Source: Chthoniobacter flavus (GTDB taxonomy: Bacteria; Verrucomicrobiota; Verrucomicrobiia; Chthoniobacterales; JACTMZ01). From it: 55,169 nucleotides of DNA. The stretch spans positions 1 through 55,169 of the forward strand of contig CAMBUL010000008.1 in NCBI GenBank assembly GCA_945871065.1, written 5' to 3'. Position numbers and translations under genes: made by a program. Shown here piece by piece: positions 9,532 through 19,414 of the stretch (the stretch's first letter is position 1; every line of letters begins with the position of its first letter). A model generated the notes under the pieces. That model saw nothing but the letters and a program-made list of their open reading frames with translations. It was not told where the DNA came from and searched no databases.

Positions 9532-10842
9532 TCAGCCCCTCAGCGCCGCGCTCAGGCGTTTCTCCACCAGCCCCTCGATGTGCCCGCGCAGGCGGGCATC
9601 CGACAGACGATCGAGCACCGTGTTGAAGAAGCCCATGACCAGCAGCTGTTGCGCCGCTTCCGGACGGATGCCGCGCGCCAGGAGGTAGAACAATTCACGA
9701 TCATCGACCTGCGACGTTGTCGCACCATGGGTGCAACGCACGTCATCGGCTTCGATCTCGAGGCCGGGCATGCTATTCGCCTCGGCCTCGTCACTCAGGA
9801 CGATGTTGCGGACCTTTTGATAGGCATCGGTCTTGTGCGCGCCGGGTTCGACACGGATGACCCCGCTGAAGACCGTGCGGCCCTTGCCGGTCAGGGCATT
9901 CTGGTAAAGCAAATCGCTCGTCGCGCTGGGCTTGGCATGGTCTTGAAAGGTGCGCTGATCGATCATCTGCTCGCCGCCGGCAATGTTGACCGAAAGCATG
10001 TCGCTGCGTGCGCCTTCCGCGACCATGCGGCTGTAGCTCTCGCCGCGCACGAACTTGCCCCCCAGGTTGACCTGCATGCCGAGACAGGAGGCATCACGTC
10101 CGACCGTGGTGGAGTTGAGATGAAACGCGGTGGTGGCGAGGCTCCACTGCTGCACGGCCACGTAGTTGAGCTTGGCACCCTCTTCGACGACGAGGTCATT
10201 GACCCCGCAAGCGAAAGCGGGTTGGTCGTCCGCACTGCGGAAACAATCGACGACAGTCGCCTTGCTGTGACGTTCGCAGACCACGAGGGTGTGCGGGAAG
10301 ACGGCGGAATTTTCACCTTCGACCCAGTGGAAAATCTCGATCGGCTGCGCGACCTCGAGATTTTTCGGGACGCGGATAAAGACCCCGTTGACCGGACCGG
10401 AGCGGTGCAAAGCGGCGTATTTGGCCGAGCCGAGCTTGACCTCTTGCGCCATGAAATGTTTCTCCGCCAAATCGGCGTGCTTGCTCGCAGCCTCCTCGAG
10501 GGTCATGACGACCAACCCGGCTTTGACCAACTCCGCGGCGGGCGCGGTCGCGGCCAGAAGGCGGTTGTTCGCGAAGATGAAACGGGCGGCTGACTCACCG
10601 AGGCCGGTCGAGCGTTCGACCAGCACGGCGGCATCAGCCACCGGGGCCGGATAACGAAAGCCGTCCAGGGCGAGGGCTTTGACGTTGGAGAAACGCCACT
10701 TTTCGTCCTTCGGCACAGGCGCAGGGAGCTGTTGGAATTCCGCCCAGCCGCGCTGACGCGAGGCGACGAACCATTCGGGCCACTGGCCCTCGACGAGAGC
10801 GCCTTCCATCAAGGGGACGCCGGACACGGATGCGGAAGCCAT
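9532..10842 (-). CDS. sufD: Fe-S cluster assembly protein SufD
   Basis: SufBD-family C-terminus (ADDVRCTHGATTSQVDDRELFYLLARGIRPEAAQQLLVMGFF). Start MASASVSGVPLMEGALVEG. Confidence 0.92.
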   Translation of the reverse strand: MASASVSGVPLMEGALVEGQWPEWFVASRQRGWAEFQQLPAPVPKDEKWRFSNVKALALDGFRYPAPVADAAVLVERSTGLGESAARFIFANNRLLAATAPAAELVKAGLVVMTLEEAASKHADLAEKHFMAQEVKLGSAKYAALHRSGPVNGVFIRVPKNLEVAQPIEIFHWVEGENSAVFPHTLVVCERHSKATVVDCFRSADDQPAFACGVNDLVVEEGAKLNYVAVQQWSLATTAFHLNSTTVGRDASCLGMQVNLGGKFVRGESYSRMVAEGARSDMLSVNIAGGEQMIDQRTFQDHAKPSATSDLLYQNALTGKGRTVFSGVIRVEPGAHKTDAYQKVRNIVLSDEAEANSMPGLEIEADDVRCTHGATTSQVDDRELFYLLARGIRPEAAQQLLVMGFFNTVLDRLSDARLRGHIEGLVEKRLSAALRG

Positions 10843-10867
10843 AATCACAATTGTTCCTCCAGACGGA

Positions 10868-12280
10868 TCAGCCGACCGAACCTTCCATCTCGAGATCAAT
10901 GAGGCGCTTCAGTTCGACGCTGTATTCCATGGGGAATTGGCGCACGAGGTCATTGACGAATCCGTTCACGCTAAGGCTCATGGCCTGCGCTTCGGTTAGT
11001 CCGCGTTGCTGCATGTAGAAGATCTGCTCCGAACTGACCTGGCTGACACTGGCTTCATGCTGGCAGGCATTGCCCGTGCCGCGCACCGAGATGGCCGGAT
11101 AAGTGTCCGTGCGGCTGCTCGTGTTGATGAGCAGCGCATCGCACTCGGTATTGTTTTTGCAACCCTTGAGGTGGCGCGGGATTTTGACCAGCCCACGATA
11201 AGTGGCACGGCCAGTGCCGACGCTGATCGACTTCGACACGATGTTGCTCGTGGTTTCGTCGGCCGCGTGGACCATTTTCGCGCCGGTATCCTGGTGCTGG
11301 CCGTCACCGGCCAGAGCGATGGAGATCACTTCGCCGCGAGCTCGGCGGCCCTTCATGACCACGCCCGGATATTTCATGGTCAGACGCGAACCGATGTTGC
11401 AGTCGATCCATTTGACTTCGGCGTCCTCCATGGCCAGACCGCGCTTGGTCACCAGGTTGAAGACGTTGTTCGACCAGTTTTGCACCGTGATGTATTGAAT
11501 TTTCGCCCCTTTGAGCGCGACGAGCTCGACCACCGCGCTGTGCAGGGTGGCGGTGTCAAACTTCGGGGCCGTGCAGCCTTCCATGTAGGTCACCTCGGCA
11601 CCCTCGTCGGCAATGATCAGGGTGCGCTCGAACTGACCGAAGTTTTCCGCGTTGATGCGGAAGTAGGCCTGCAGGGGGTGCGAGACCTTGACCCCGGGCG
11701 GCACGTAGATGAACGAACCGCCGCTGAAGGCGGCGCTGTTCAGTGCGCTGAATTTGTTGTCACCCGTGGGGATCACTTTGCCGAACCATTTGCGGAAAAT
11801 TTCCGGATGTTCTTTGAGAGCGTCCGTGCTGCCCATAAAAATGACACCCTGTTTGCCGACGGCCTCCTTGATGTTGGAGTAAGCCGCTTCGCTGTCGAAT
11901 TGGGCCTCCACCCCGGCGAGGAATTTGCGCTCCTGCTCGGGAATACCGAGCCGTTCGAAGGTCCGTTTTACGTCCTCCGGCACTTCATCCCAGGTCTTTT
12001 TCGGTTTTTGCCCGCCCTGCGAAAGGTAGTAGCGGATCTTGTCGAAAATGATGTTCTCGAGATCGTGCGAGGCCCAGTGCGTAGGCATGGGTTTCTCGAG
12101 GAACTTTTTCAGCGCGTCCTTGCGGAACTGACGGATCCAATCGGGTTCGCCTTTGACGTCGCAAATGTAGTCGATCGTCTTTTCGTTCAGCCCGGTTCCG
12201 GCGTCGAATTCGTAATCGACATCGTAGCGGAAGTTCCCCTTTTCGCGGTCGATGTCCAATTGGGTTTGTGTGTCGCTCAT
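10868..12280 (-). CDS. sufB: Fe-S cluster assembly protein SufB
   Basis: 470 aa; [95 protein letters not shown]. Confidence 0.96.
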   Translation of the reverse strand: MSDTQTQLDIDREKGNFRYDVDYEFDAGTGLNEKTIDYICDVKGEPDWIRQFRKDALKKFLEKPMPTHWASHDLENIIFDKIRYYLSQGGQKPKKTWDEVPEDVKRTFERLGIPEQERKFLAGVEAQFDSEAAYSNIKEAVGKQGVIFMGSTDALKEHPEIFRKWFGKVIPTGDNKFSALNSAAFSGGSFIYVPPGVKVSHPLQAYFRINAENFGQFERTLIIADEGAEVTYMEGCTAPKFDTATLHSAVVELVALKGAKIQYITVQNWSNNVFNLVTKRGLAMEDAEVKWIDCNIGSRLTMKYPGVVMKGRRARGEVISIALAGDGQHQDTGAKMVHAADETTSNIVSKSISVGTGRATYRGLVKIPRHLKGCKNNTECDALLINTSSRTDTYPAISVRGTGNACQHEASVSQVSSEQIFYMQQRGLTEAQAMSLSVNGFVNDLVRQFPMEYSVELKRLIDLEMEGSVG

Positions 12281-12300
12281 GGTTTTGTTCTTTTTGGGTT

Positions 12301-13065
12301 TCAGGCTCCGACCGCTTCGGCTTCAGGCTCGGTCGCCCAGTCGTAACCTTCGGCTTCCAGCTTAAGGGCAAGTTCCTTCGTCCCGCTCTCGACAATGCGG
12401 CCATTGACCATGACATGGACAAAATCGGGCACGATGTAATTGAGCAGGCGCTGGTAGTGGGTGATGACGAGCATGCCAGTCTCCGGCCCGCGCAGGGAAT
12501 TGACGCCGTGCGAAACAATTTTCAACGCGTCGATGTCGAGGCCGGAATCGGTTTCGTCGAGCAGGGCAAAGGTCGGCTGCAGCATGGCCATTTGCAGGAT
12601 CTCGCAGCGCTTTTTCTCGCCGCCGGAGAAACCCTCGTTGACCGCACGCGAAGTGAAAGTCCGCGGCATCTCAAGGAGGTCCATTTTCTCGTAGAGCTTG
12701 GCGTAATACTCGGTGGCCTCGAGTTCCTCGCCCTCGGGCAAGCGCGCCTGCAGGGCGGCACGAAGGAAGTTGGCGATGGTCACCCCGGGAATTTCACTCG
12801 GGTATTGGAAGGCAAGGAAGATGCCCTTGCGGGCCCGCGCGTCGGGCTCCATCTCGAGAATGCTCTCGCCGTCGAAAAGGATGTCACCGGAGGTCACGGT
12901 GTAATCGGGGTGGCCGGCGATGACTTTAGCCAGCGTGCTTTTGCCCGAACCGTTCGGTCCCATGATGGCGTGCACTTGCCCGGTCGGAAGATCAAGGCTC
13001 AGACCGCGGAGAATTTCGCGGTCGCCGATGCTGACGTGAAGATTGTCGATTTTGAGGTGTTTCAT
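12301..13065 (-). CDS. sufC: Fe-S cluster assembly ATPase SufC
   Basis: [84 protein letters not shown]. Confidence 0.96.
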   Translation of the reverse strand: MKHLKIDNLHVSIGDREILRGLSLDLPTGQVHAIMGPNGSGKSTLAKVIAGHPDYTVTSGDILFDGESILEMEPDARARKGIFLAFQYPSEIPGVTIANFLRAALQARLPEGEELEATEYYAKLYEKMDLLEMPRTFTSRAVNEGFSGGEKKRCEILQMAMLQPTFALLDETDSGLDIDALKIVSHGVNSLRGPETGMLVITHYQRLLNYIVPDFVHVMVNGRIVESGTKELALKLEAEGYDWATEPEAEAVGA

Positions 13066-13070
13066 AAGGG

Positions 13071-13523
13071 CTAAGGGTGGTTTTTCCGGCAGGTGGCGCA
13101 GAGGCCGTGCAGGGAAACTTCCTGCTGCGTCACGGAGTAGCCACGCGGCAGATGATGGAGCTTTTCCAACTCGGCGCCAGGCAGGAGTGGTACGTCCATG
13201 ACCGCGCCACAGGCGGTGCAGGTGAAGTGCCCGTGTTTGGCATTGTTCGCGCAATAGCGCGTGGACCCGCTGTCCAGATGCACTTTGCGGACCAGACCGC
13301 GCTCGGCTAGCGTCTCAAGGACATTGTAGACCGTAGCCAACGAGAGGGATTCCATCTCGGGTTTGGCCCGAAGGAAGACTTCCATTGCCGTCGGGTGGTC
13401 CTGCCGTTGGAGCAGCGCCCCGTAAACATGCTTGCGCTGGCGGGTCAGACGCAAGCCGTCCTGCGCGATCGATTCCTCGTAGCGTTTGAGCTGTTTTTCG
13501 GAACTGGCAGTCTTGGTGGCCAT
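13071..13523 (-). CDS. Fur-family transcriptional regulator (Fur/PerR/Irr-like)
   Basis: [92 protein letters not shown] and CATC Cys pairs. Confidence 0.9.
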   Translation of the reverse strand: MATKTASSEKQLKRYEESIAQDGLRLTRQRKHVYGALLQRQDHPTAMEVFLRAKPEMESLSLATVYNVLETLAERGLVRKVHLDSGSTRYCANNAKHGHFTCTACGAVMDVPLLPGAELEKLHHLPRGYSVTQQEVSLHGLCATCRKNHP

Positions 13524-13565
13524 CAGAACCTGCAATCTCGGGCCAAAAGCAAATTGTTTCAAGAA

Positions 13566-13578
13566 TAATTACTAATAA
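13566..13578. promoter_or_regulatory. Candidate Fur/PerR-type operator
   Basis: AT-rich near-palindrome TAATTA-C-TAATAA (one mismatched pair) in the intergenic region upstream of the fur-sufCBD unit. Confidence 0.4.
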
Positions 13579-13637
13579 GAACTGTAGGGTAAGGCCCGAT
13601 TGGCGCGTTGACCCTCACTGTGGTAGCTTCCGCCGCA

Positions 13638-14537
13638 ATGCGCCTTGCTTTCCTTTTGCTCAGTTTGTTGGTTGCCCTGTCCTGCCCGGCTTCCGCCGGA
13701 TTATCCCTGGAGCGGACCTTTATCGGGCAAGACAAATTCCAACAGGTCATGGAACGGGGCTACCGCGCCGGTTGGGCCAAACTGCCGCTCGGGGAGCGGG
13801 TGAACAAATTCGCCCTCGCCCTGCGCGGGACACCCTACGTGAACTACACGCTCGAGTTGCACGACGTCATCGAATCCCCTTCGGTCAACATGAAGGGTAT
13901 GGACTGCTGGACGCTTTTCGAAATCGCCCTCGCCATGGGGCGCCTTGTCGCCTTGCACCCTCCACCCTACTCGCCGCAGGAAATGCTGCGCCTCATTGAA
14001 ATGGATCGTTACCGTGGAGGCCGCTGCACCGGACGGTTCGATTCACGGTTGCACCATCTGGAGGACTGGATTCAGGACAACGAACGGCGCGGATTAGTCA
14101 AAGACATTACGCCCTCGCTCGGTGGCAAAAAACTCCACCGGCGCATGGCTTACATGGGGAAAAAGCCGCATCTTTACCGCCAACTGCGGGCCGATTCTTC
14201 CATGGTCCCAGAATTTATCCGGGTGGAAAACGAACTCTCCCGCCGGGGCATCACCTACGTCCCGAAAGCCCAGGTGCCCCGCATCGAGGCGCAACTGCGC
14301 AACGGCGACATCCTTTGTATCGTCACCACCTGGCACGAGACCTACACCTCCCACGTCGGCATCGCCTCGCGGGACAAAAACGGAGTTCTGCGCTTCCTTC
14401 ATGCCTCGAAAAACCACCGCGAGGTAGTCCTCGACGACCGATTGAGCGACTACCTCAACAAATTCGAGAAACACGCCGGCATTTTCGTCGGCCGACCCCT
14501 CGATCTACCCCCGACCGGAACCACAGCCCAGCATTGA
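13638..14537 (+). CDS. DUF1460 / N-acetylmuramoyl-L-alanine amidase-like secreted protein
   Basis: Signal peptide MRLAFLLLSLLVALSCPASA; RGTPYVNYTLELHDVIESPSVNMKGMDCWTLFEIALAMGR and TSHVGIASRDKNGVLRFLHAS, as in the NlpC/P60-like DUF1460 family. Confidence 0.75.
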   Translation: MRLAFLLLSLLVALSCPASAGLSLERTFIGQDKFQQVMERGYRAGWAKLPLGERVNKFALALRGTPYVNYTLELHDVIESPSVNMKGMDCWTLFEIALAMGRLVALHPPPYSPQEMLRLIEMDRYRGGRCTGRFDSRLHHLEDWIQDNERRGLVKDITPSLGGKKLHRRMAYMGKKPHLYRQLRADSSMVPEFIRVENELSRRGITYVPKAQVPRIEAQLRNGDILCIVTTWHETYTSHVGIASRDKNGVLRFLHASKNHREVVLDDRLSDYLNKFEKHAGIFVGRPLDLPPTGTTAQH

Positions 14538-14581
14538 TGATGACGCGCCGCAGGCGCACCGCTTCGCTTCGGCGAGCTCAA

Positions 14582-14602
14582 GAGGCCGCCCATGCCGGCC
14601 TC
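14582..14602. terminator. Hairpin GAGGCCG-cccatgc-CGGCCTC at the converging 3' ends
   Basis: Perfect 7-bp inverted repeat between the DUF1460 stop and the lysA stop. Confidence 0.45.
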
Positions 14603-14606
14603 CGCT

Positions 14607-15911
14607 TTACTTCCCCGGCACCCGTTCCCCAGCCACCAGGTCGTTCCACGATTGCCGCGTCCGGACCACTTCCGAGTGACCGCCGTCGACCAAAATCTCG
14701 GCCGGTAGACGCCGTGAATTGTAGTTCGACGCCATGACAAATCCATACGCTCCCGCGCTGAGTAGCGCGATTTTTTCCCCGGCATGCACTTCGGGTAATT
14801 GGCGATCCTGTGCGAAAAAATCACCGCTTTCGCAGACCGGACCAACCACATCGACCGGCCCGTGCGGAGCCCCGGCCGGCGGTTCTTGGAGAGGAACAAT
14901 CTCGTGATGCCCCTCGTACAAAGCCGGCCGGATCAAATCGTTCATCCCCGCATCGGTAATAACAAAGTTCTTCGCCGGTGTTTTCTTCACATACAGCACG
15001 CTGGCCAGCAGCGCTCCCGCATTGCCGACCAGACTGCGGCCCGGTTCGAGCAGGATTTTTAATCCGAGTGGTTTGAGCAAAGGAACGACCGCCCGGGCGT
15101 AGTCGTCAAATCCGATCCGCTTCCCGCCATCCGCGTCAACCCGCTGCCACCATTCCGGAGCACCGCTCTTCAAAGTGCCATGGTAGACGATCCCCACTCC
15201 GCCGCCGATGCTGAAGAATTCAATCGCGTAAGCTTTTTTCAACTCCTCGACGATCGGCACGAGTTTGTCCAGCGCTTCGACAAAGGGCTTCGTCTCGAGA
15301 ATCTGCGACCCGATGTGCGTCTGGATTCCGCGGATCTGCAAATGCGGCAACTTTGCCGCCTGGGCATAAACCCCGAGAATACGGTCGATCCCGATGCCGA
15401 ACTTGTTGTGGCTCTTGCCGGTCGAAATGTATTTGTGGGTCTGGGCATCAACGTCCGGATTGACCCGCAAGGCCACCGGCGCCCTCTTGCCCAGTGCCCC
15501 CGCCACCTCGTTGATGAACTCCAATTCCGGCTCCGACTCCACATTGAAGGAATAAACGCCCTCCTTGAGAGCATATTCGATTTCCTCCCGCGTCTTACCC
15601 ACCCCGGCAAAAGTACAGGAATCCGCCTGCCCGCCGGATTGGAGTACGCGGAAGAGTTCTCCGCCCGACACGATGTCGAATCCCGCCCCCTCGCGGGCCA
15701 GCAAATCGAGCACTGCGAGATTTGAGTTCGCCTTCATGGCAAAACACACCCGGTGATCGAGCCCCGACAAAGCCTCGTCCAACCGGCGGTAATGATCCCG
15801 GATCGTCTTCGCGCTGTAGACGTAAAGCGGTGTCCCGTGCTCCGCGGCCAAATCCGTCAGTGCCACCCCTTCACAACATAACACCCCGTGGCGATATGAA
15901 AACTCGTGCAT
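14607..15911 (-). CDS. lysA: Diaminopimelate decarboxylase
   Basis: 434 aa; YVYSAKTIRDHYRRLDEAL, CFAMKANSNLAVLDLLAREGAGFDIVSGGEL, EPGRSLVGNAGALLASVLYVK, VGPVCESGDFFAQDR. Confidence 0.96.
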   Translation of the reverse strand: MHEFSYRHGVLCCEGVALTDLAAEHGTPLYVYSAKTIRDHYRRLDEALSGLDHRVCFAMKANSNLAVLDLLAREGAGFDIVSGGELFRVLQSGGQADSCTFAGVGKTREEIEYALKEGVYSFNVESEPELEFINEVAGALGKRAPVALRVNPDVDAQTHKYISTGKSHNKFGIGIDRILGVYAQAAKLPHLQIRGIQTHIGSQILETKPFVEALDKLVPIVEELKKAYAIEFFSIGGGVGIVYHGTLKSGAPEWWQRVDADGGKRIGFDDYARAVVPLLKPLGLKILLEPGRSLVGNAGALLASVLYVKKTPAKNFVITDAGMNDLIRPALYEGHHEIVPLQEPPAGAPHGPVDVVGPVCESGDFFAQDRQLPEVHAGEKIALLSAGAYGFVMASNYNSRRLPAEILVDGGHSEVVRTRQSWNDLVAGERVPGK

Positions 15912-15944
15912 AAGCCAGATATCCTAGCGGGCCGCCGGCCGGTC

Positions 15945-16385
15945 CTACCCGCGAAAAGCGCGAAGGATGTAGTGGTCGAAGGAATAGCGACCCGGACCCG
16001 CAATCAGTAGGGCGACAAAGCCGGCGAGATAGAGGAACGCTATTTCCCCGTTGCCGTCGCCGACCAAACGCCCGCCATGAATGAGGAAAAAAGCCACCGC
16101 CATGGTGACAATGAGGGGCACCAAAGCGAACCGCGCAGCCAGACCCGTCACCAGCAAAACAGCGCAGAGGACCTCGGAAAAAATGACCAAGTTCAAACTC
16201 ATCGCGTTGCCCACCCCCAGAGGATCGGGGAACCCGCCCGAGTTCTCCGCGTGGCTCGCGACCTTTCCCCAGCCATGCAAAAGCAGCATGGACAATCCCA
16301 ACCAGACCCGCAGAACGAGCAGGCCAACATCTTTGAGACACTCTCCTCCGGCCCCGGCGATCCACTGTGCGAATGATTTGATCAT
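15945..16385 (-). CDS. DoxX family membrane protein
   Basis: LRVWLGLSMLLLHGWGKV, GLAARFALVPLIVTMAVAFFLIHGG..EIAFLYLAGFVALLIAGPGRYSFDHYI; start at ATG 16385. Confidence 0.85.
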   Translation of the reverse strand: MIKSFAQWIAGAGGECLKDVGLLVLRVWLGLSMLLLHGWGKVASHAENSGGFPDPLGVGNAMSLNLVIFSEVLCAVLLVTGLAARFALVPLIVTMAVAFFLIHGGRLVGDGNGEIAFLYLAGFVALLIAGPGRYSFDHYILRAFRG

Positions 16386-16446
16386 GACGGGGAACCCTAA
16401 ACGCCCCGGACTTGTGCCGCGAAGCAAATAAATCCAGCGTGGCCGC

Positions 16447-17304
16447 ATGAACACGAAACCGGCCCCGCGCCACGTCCGGCGTTGGGTGCGTCACGCCTCC
16501 GTCCACCACGAAGATGCGTGGCGCGAACGACTCGTCTTCCTCGGAACCGGCTTGGTCAGCCTGGCCCGTCCGGGCGGGAAAATGATCCGCCTGGAAGCTT
16601 ATGGAACAGACGCCATTCTGCGCCGTCTGAAGCAGGACTTCGGCGGCAAAATAGAATCCATCGACGCGGTGAAAATCGCCCAGCGGGCCAATGCCCCGCG
16701 CCGGCCGCTGCAACTCGCGTCCGACCTCGCGGTGATCGACGCCCACGGACGCTGGCCATCCCCTCGCCCCAAACCCCGCATCCTGCTCCGCATTGCCGGC
16801 GCAATGGCTTTCGGGACGGGCGAACATGCCACCACCGCCGCCTGCCTGCGCCTGCTCCGCCGCGAAGCGGCCTGTCAGGAACCGGGGTGGACCGCCTTGG
16901 ATATCGGCACCGGCTCCGGCATTTTGGCCATTGCCGCCGAAAAATTCGGTGCCACCCGCGTCGATGCTTTCGACTATGATCCGCGGGCCCTCCCCGCGGC
17001 CCGCGCCAACCTCCACCGCAACCGCTGCACCCGTATCACCCTGACCCGCCGCAATCTCCTCAAATGGCGGCCGACCCGCCGCTATCCCGTGGTCATGGCC
17101 AATGTCTTCAGCGAAATCCTCTGCGCCGCCGCCCCGCAAATCGTCGCCACCCTGAAGCCGATGGCCTGCCTTATTCTCTCCGGCATCCTGCGCACCCTCG
17201 AAAAGGAAACCCTGACCACCTTCACCGCCCGAGGCCTTCAACTCGAAGCCTCAACCCGCCGCGGCAAATGGGTCACCCTTCTCCTCCGCGCCCCGGGTCG
17301 TTGA
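16447..17304 (+). CDS. prmA: Ribosomal protein L11 methyltransferase-like SAM-dependent methyltransferase
   Basis: FGTGEHATTAACLRLL, ALDIGTGSGILAIAAEKFGATRVDAFDYDPRALPAARANL, PVVMANVFSEILCAAAPQI. Confidence 0.82.
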   Translation: MNTKPAPRHVRRWVRHASVHHEDAWRERLVFLGTGLVSLARPGGKMIRLEAYGTDAILRRLKQDFGGKIESIDAVKIAQRANAPRRPLQLASDLAVIDAHGRWPSPRPKPRILLRIAGAMAFGTGEHATTAACLRLLRREAACQEPGWTALDIGTGSGILAIAAEKFGATRVDAFDYDPRALPAARANLHRNRCTRITLTRRNLLKWRPTRRYPVVMANVFSEILCAAAPQIVATLKPMACLILSGILRTLEKETLTTFTARGLQLEASTRRGKWVTLLLRAPGR

Positions 17305-17345
17305 TCACCCCTCTTCTACCTCTACCCAGCCATGGAGGTGGTTAC

Positions 17346-18050
17346 TCAAAGACCGTCCAGGTTTTCGCGGAGAATGGCTCGTTCGGCTTCGTGCAGTCGC
17401 GGGAACTCGTCAAGAATGGCGAGGGCGGAACGGTAAAAGCGGCGGGCCCCCTCGTGATCGCCCCGCAATTGGTGAAGCACTCCGAGATGGCCGAGACTCA
17501 GGCCAACCTCGGGATGGGTCGGCCCAAAGAGTTGCTCCCTGATGCCGAGGGCCTGCATGTGGCATTGCTCGGCCCCGAGCAAATCGCCGCTTTCGCTGAG
17601 CACCGCGCCGAGATTGGTGGCAATCAGAGCCGTTTCCCCGTGCGAGCTGCCGTGACAAAGGGAGGCCTCGTCGAGCGCGCGAGAAAGAAGGACAGAGGCA
17701 TCGTCCAAGTCTCCGGAAAGCTTTCGCAGCATGGCGAGATTGTTCAAACACATCGGCACGTGATGTTTTTCGCCGGCCAGCTTGTACAAATCGGCGGCCT
17801 GGACGTAGTGGACACAGGCATCCTGCACGTCGCCCAGACTCTCCTCGGTCATGGCCATTTTCAAAACAACGCGCGCCGCATCGGCCGACCTGGCCCGGGC
17901 GCTGAGAATGCCCAAGGATTCGGCCCAGCAGGAAAGAGCTTCGCGGTCGTCACCGCGCGACGCAGCTTCGTCTCCGGCCACCTCGAGCGACAACGAGGCA
18001 TGGTCCCGCTCGATAAACTCGGGTGAATCCGGGGAGGCGGCCGGTGCCAT
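17346..18050 (-). CDS. Tetratricopeptide repeat protein
   Basis: Repeated TPR-like helices (LSLGHLGVLHQLRGDHEGARRFYRSALAI; ATNLGAVLSESGDLLGAEQCHMQALGI). Confidence 0.8.
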   Translation of the reverse strand: MAPAASPDSPEFIERDHASLSLEVAGDEAASRGDDREALSCWAESLGILSARARSADAARVVLKMAMTEESLGDVQDACVHYVQAADLYKLAGEKHHVPMCLNNLAMLRKLSGDLDDASVLLSRALDEASLCHGSSHGETALIATNLGAVLSESGDLLGAEQCHMQALGIREQLFGPTHPEVGLSLGHLGVLHQLRGDHEGARRFYRSALAILDEFPRLHEAERAILRENLDGL

Positions 18051-18097
18051 GGTAGCAGGTTAAGAGTGCCGCGCAGCGGGGGCAATGACCCAAACGG

Positions 18098-18640
18098 TCA
18101 AAGGAACACTCCGTCAAAGCGCCGCCGGCTGGCCGGAATCCGACCGGCATGGGCCTCGATCGCACCCAAGGCATTCCCTTGATGCCCAAAGCCAAGCATC
18201 CGGCAAGTCTCCGACTCGAAAAACTCGATGGACCGCCGCGTCGGATCTTTGTCGCAGAGATGGCCCAGCGCCCGGCGCAACAGGTCGAAGAGTTCCGGGG
18301 CGGGGTAGGACGGTTCGCACAACAGGTCGCACAATTCCGCGAAATAGGAGGCGGCGAGGAGGCGTGCGTAACTGCCGCGTAGTCCCTCCCACGTCTGGAG
18401 CAGCTTCACTTCGCGCAGGGTACTCACGTCGGACTTCCGACTGGCGGCGAACTGGATCTCGGCGTGGTAAAAAAGGTCCAGTCTTCCACGCAGTTTGCTC
18501 TCGCGCTTAGCGGTGCCCCGGGCGGCGGAGCGGATTTTCCCGTGCCCGGGGGACAACCAAATGAGAACAAAGCTCGACTCACCGAAGCGCGCCCGGCGAA
18601 GCAAAATTGCCTCGGTGGTTTGGGCGGCCGTCATGGGCAT
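18098..18640 (-). CDS. recO: DNA repair protein RecO (short form)
   Basis: N-terminal OB fold TTEAILLRRARFGESSFVLIWLSPGHGKIRSAARGTAKRESKLRGRLDLFYHAEI; helical LLAASYFAELCDLLCEPSYPAPELFDLL. Confidence 0.8.
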   Translation of the reverse strand: MPMTAAQTTEAILLRRARFGESSFVLIWLSPGHGKIRSAARGTAKRESKLRGRLDLFYHAEIQFAASRKSDVSTLREVKLLQTWEGLRGSYARLLAASYFAELCDLLCEPSYPAPELFDLLRRALGHLCDKDPTRRSIEFFESETCRMLGFGHQGNALGAIEAHAGRIPASRRRFDGVFL

Positions 18641-19120
18641 TCAGCCTGCCGCCTCGATGAGCAACTCCTGCAAGTGGCCGTAAAAATGAATTTTCAGCAG
18701 CGACAATCCGCGCTGCGTGGCAAGGTCAGGGGGTTCATGGTGGTCCAAGTCGGCCTCGGTGAAATTGCTTTCTTCGACAATGACCAAGCGCGCTTGGTTC
18801 AGGGCGTTGAGCCAGGCTTCAAGATGAGCGCAGGGAATGGCCACTTCGGTGCCGTGGTTGTGGCCACCGGGCGCGGACAAATCCCGTGCCACGATATCAC
18901 GACTCGAGGCAAACAGGCGCTCCAACTCCGGTCTTACATGCTCCTTCCAGTCGCGGCGAAACTCCGCGTGGGCAGCCCCGCCGATCGGGTCCGGATAGAG
19001 CCGGGCCTGCGCTTTTTTGTGGCGGGCGGCCACCTTCGGCAGTTCGGTCAGGAACGTGGCCAAGAGCGGATGGATGTCGCGGAGTTTCCACGAGTCGGTC
19101 GAGGTGCGTCGCAAACGCAT
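18641..19120 (-). CDS. DUF2017-like protein of unknown function, adjacent to clpS
   Basis: EFRRDWKEHVRPELERLF...HLEAWLNALNQARLVIVEE resembles the DUF2017 pattern that accompanies clpS in Actinobacteria. Recognition by eye only. Confidence 0.55.
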   Translation of the reverse strand: MRLRRTSTDSWKLRDIHPLLATFLTELPKVAARHKKAQARLYPDPIGGAAHAEFRRDWKEHVRPELERLFASSRDIVARDLSAPGGHNHGTEVAIPCAHLEAWLNALNQARLVIVEESNFTEADLDHHEPPDLATQRGLSLLKIHFYGHLQELLIEAAG

Positions 19121-19123
19121 GGA

Positions 19124-19414
19124 TCAGAGTTCGGCCTGCTCGATTGTGGCAAGGAGCAGGTAACCATGCAGTTGTTCGACGATGGACTCCGCACGTTCGC
19201 GCGCGCCGGACCAGACGAGGGATCGGCCTTTGTGATGCACTTCCAGCATGTGCCTGGTCGCTTTGTCCGGCGGAAAACCCATGACGCGTTGGAAGACCAT
19301 GGTGACGTAGGACATCAGGTTCACGGGATCATTGTGCACCACGACATTCCAGGGAGAGTCGACCACATACTGTTCGTGCGTTTCGACCCCGGTAATGACA
19401 ACGGTGCCACTCAT
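19124..19414 (-). CDS. clpS: ATP-dependent Clp protease adaptor ClpS
   Basis: 96 aa; PWNVVVHNDPVNLMSYVTMVFQRVMGFPPDKATRHMLEVHHKGRSLVWSGARERAE is a clear ClpS core. Confidence 0.92.
   Translation of the reverse strand: MSGTVVITGVETHEQYVVDSPWNVVVHNDPVNLMSYVTMVFQRVMGFPPDKATRHMLEVHHKGRSLVWSGARERAESIVEQLHGYLLLATIEQAEL

Noticed and set aside
11006-12346. 446-aa plus-strand ORF opposite sufB.
   Set aside because: Antisense shadow ORF of a highly conserved gene in GC-rich DNA; His/Arg/Asp-rich composition with no domain logic.
15871-17241. 456-aa minus-strand ORF across prmA, DoxX and the lysA start.
   Set aside because: Overlaps three well-supported genes and has low-complexity Gly/Ala composition; shadow ORF.
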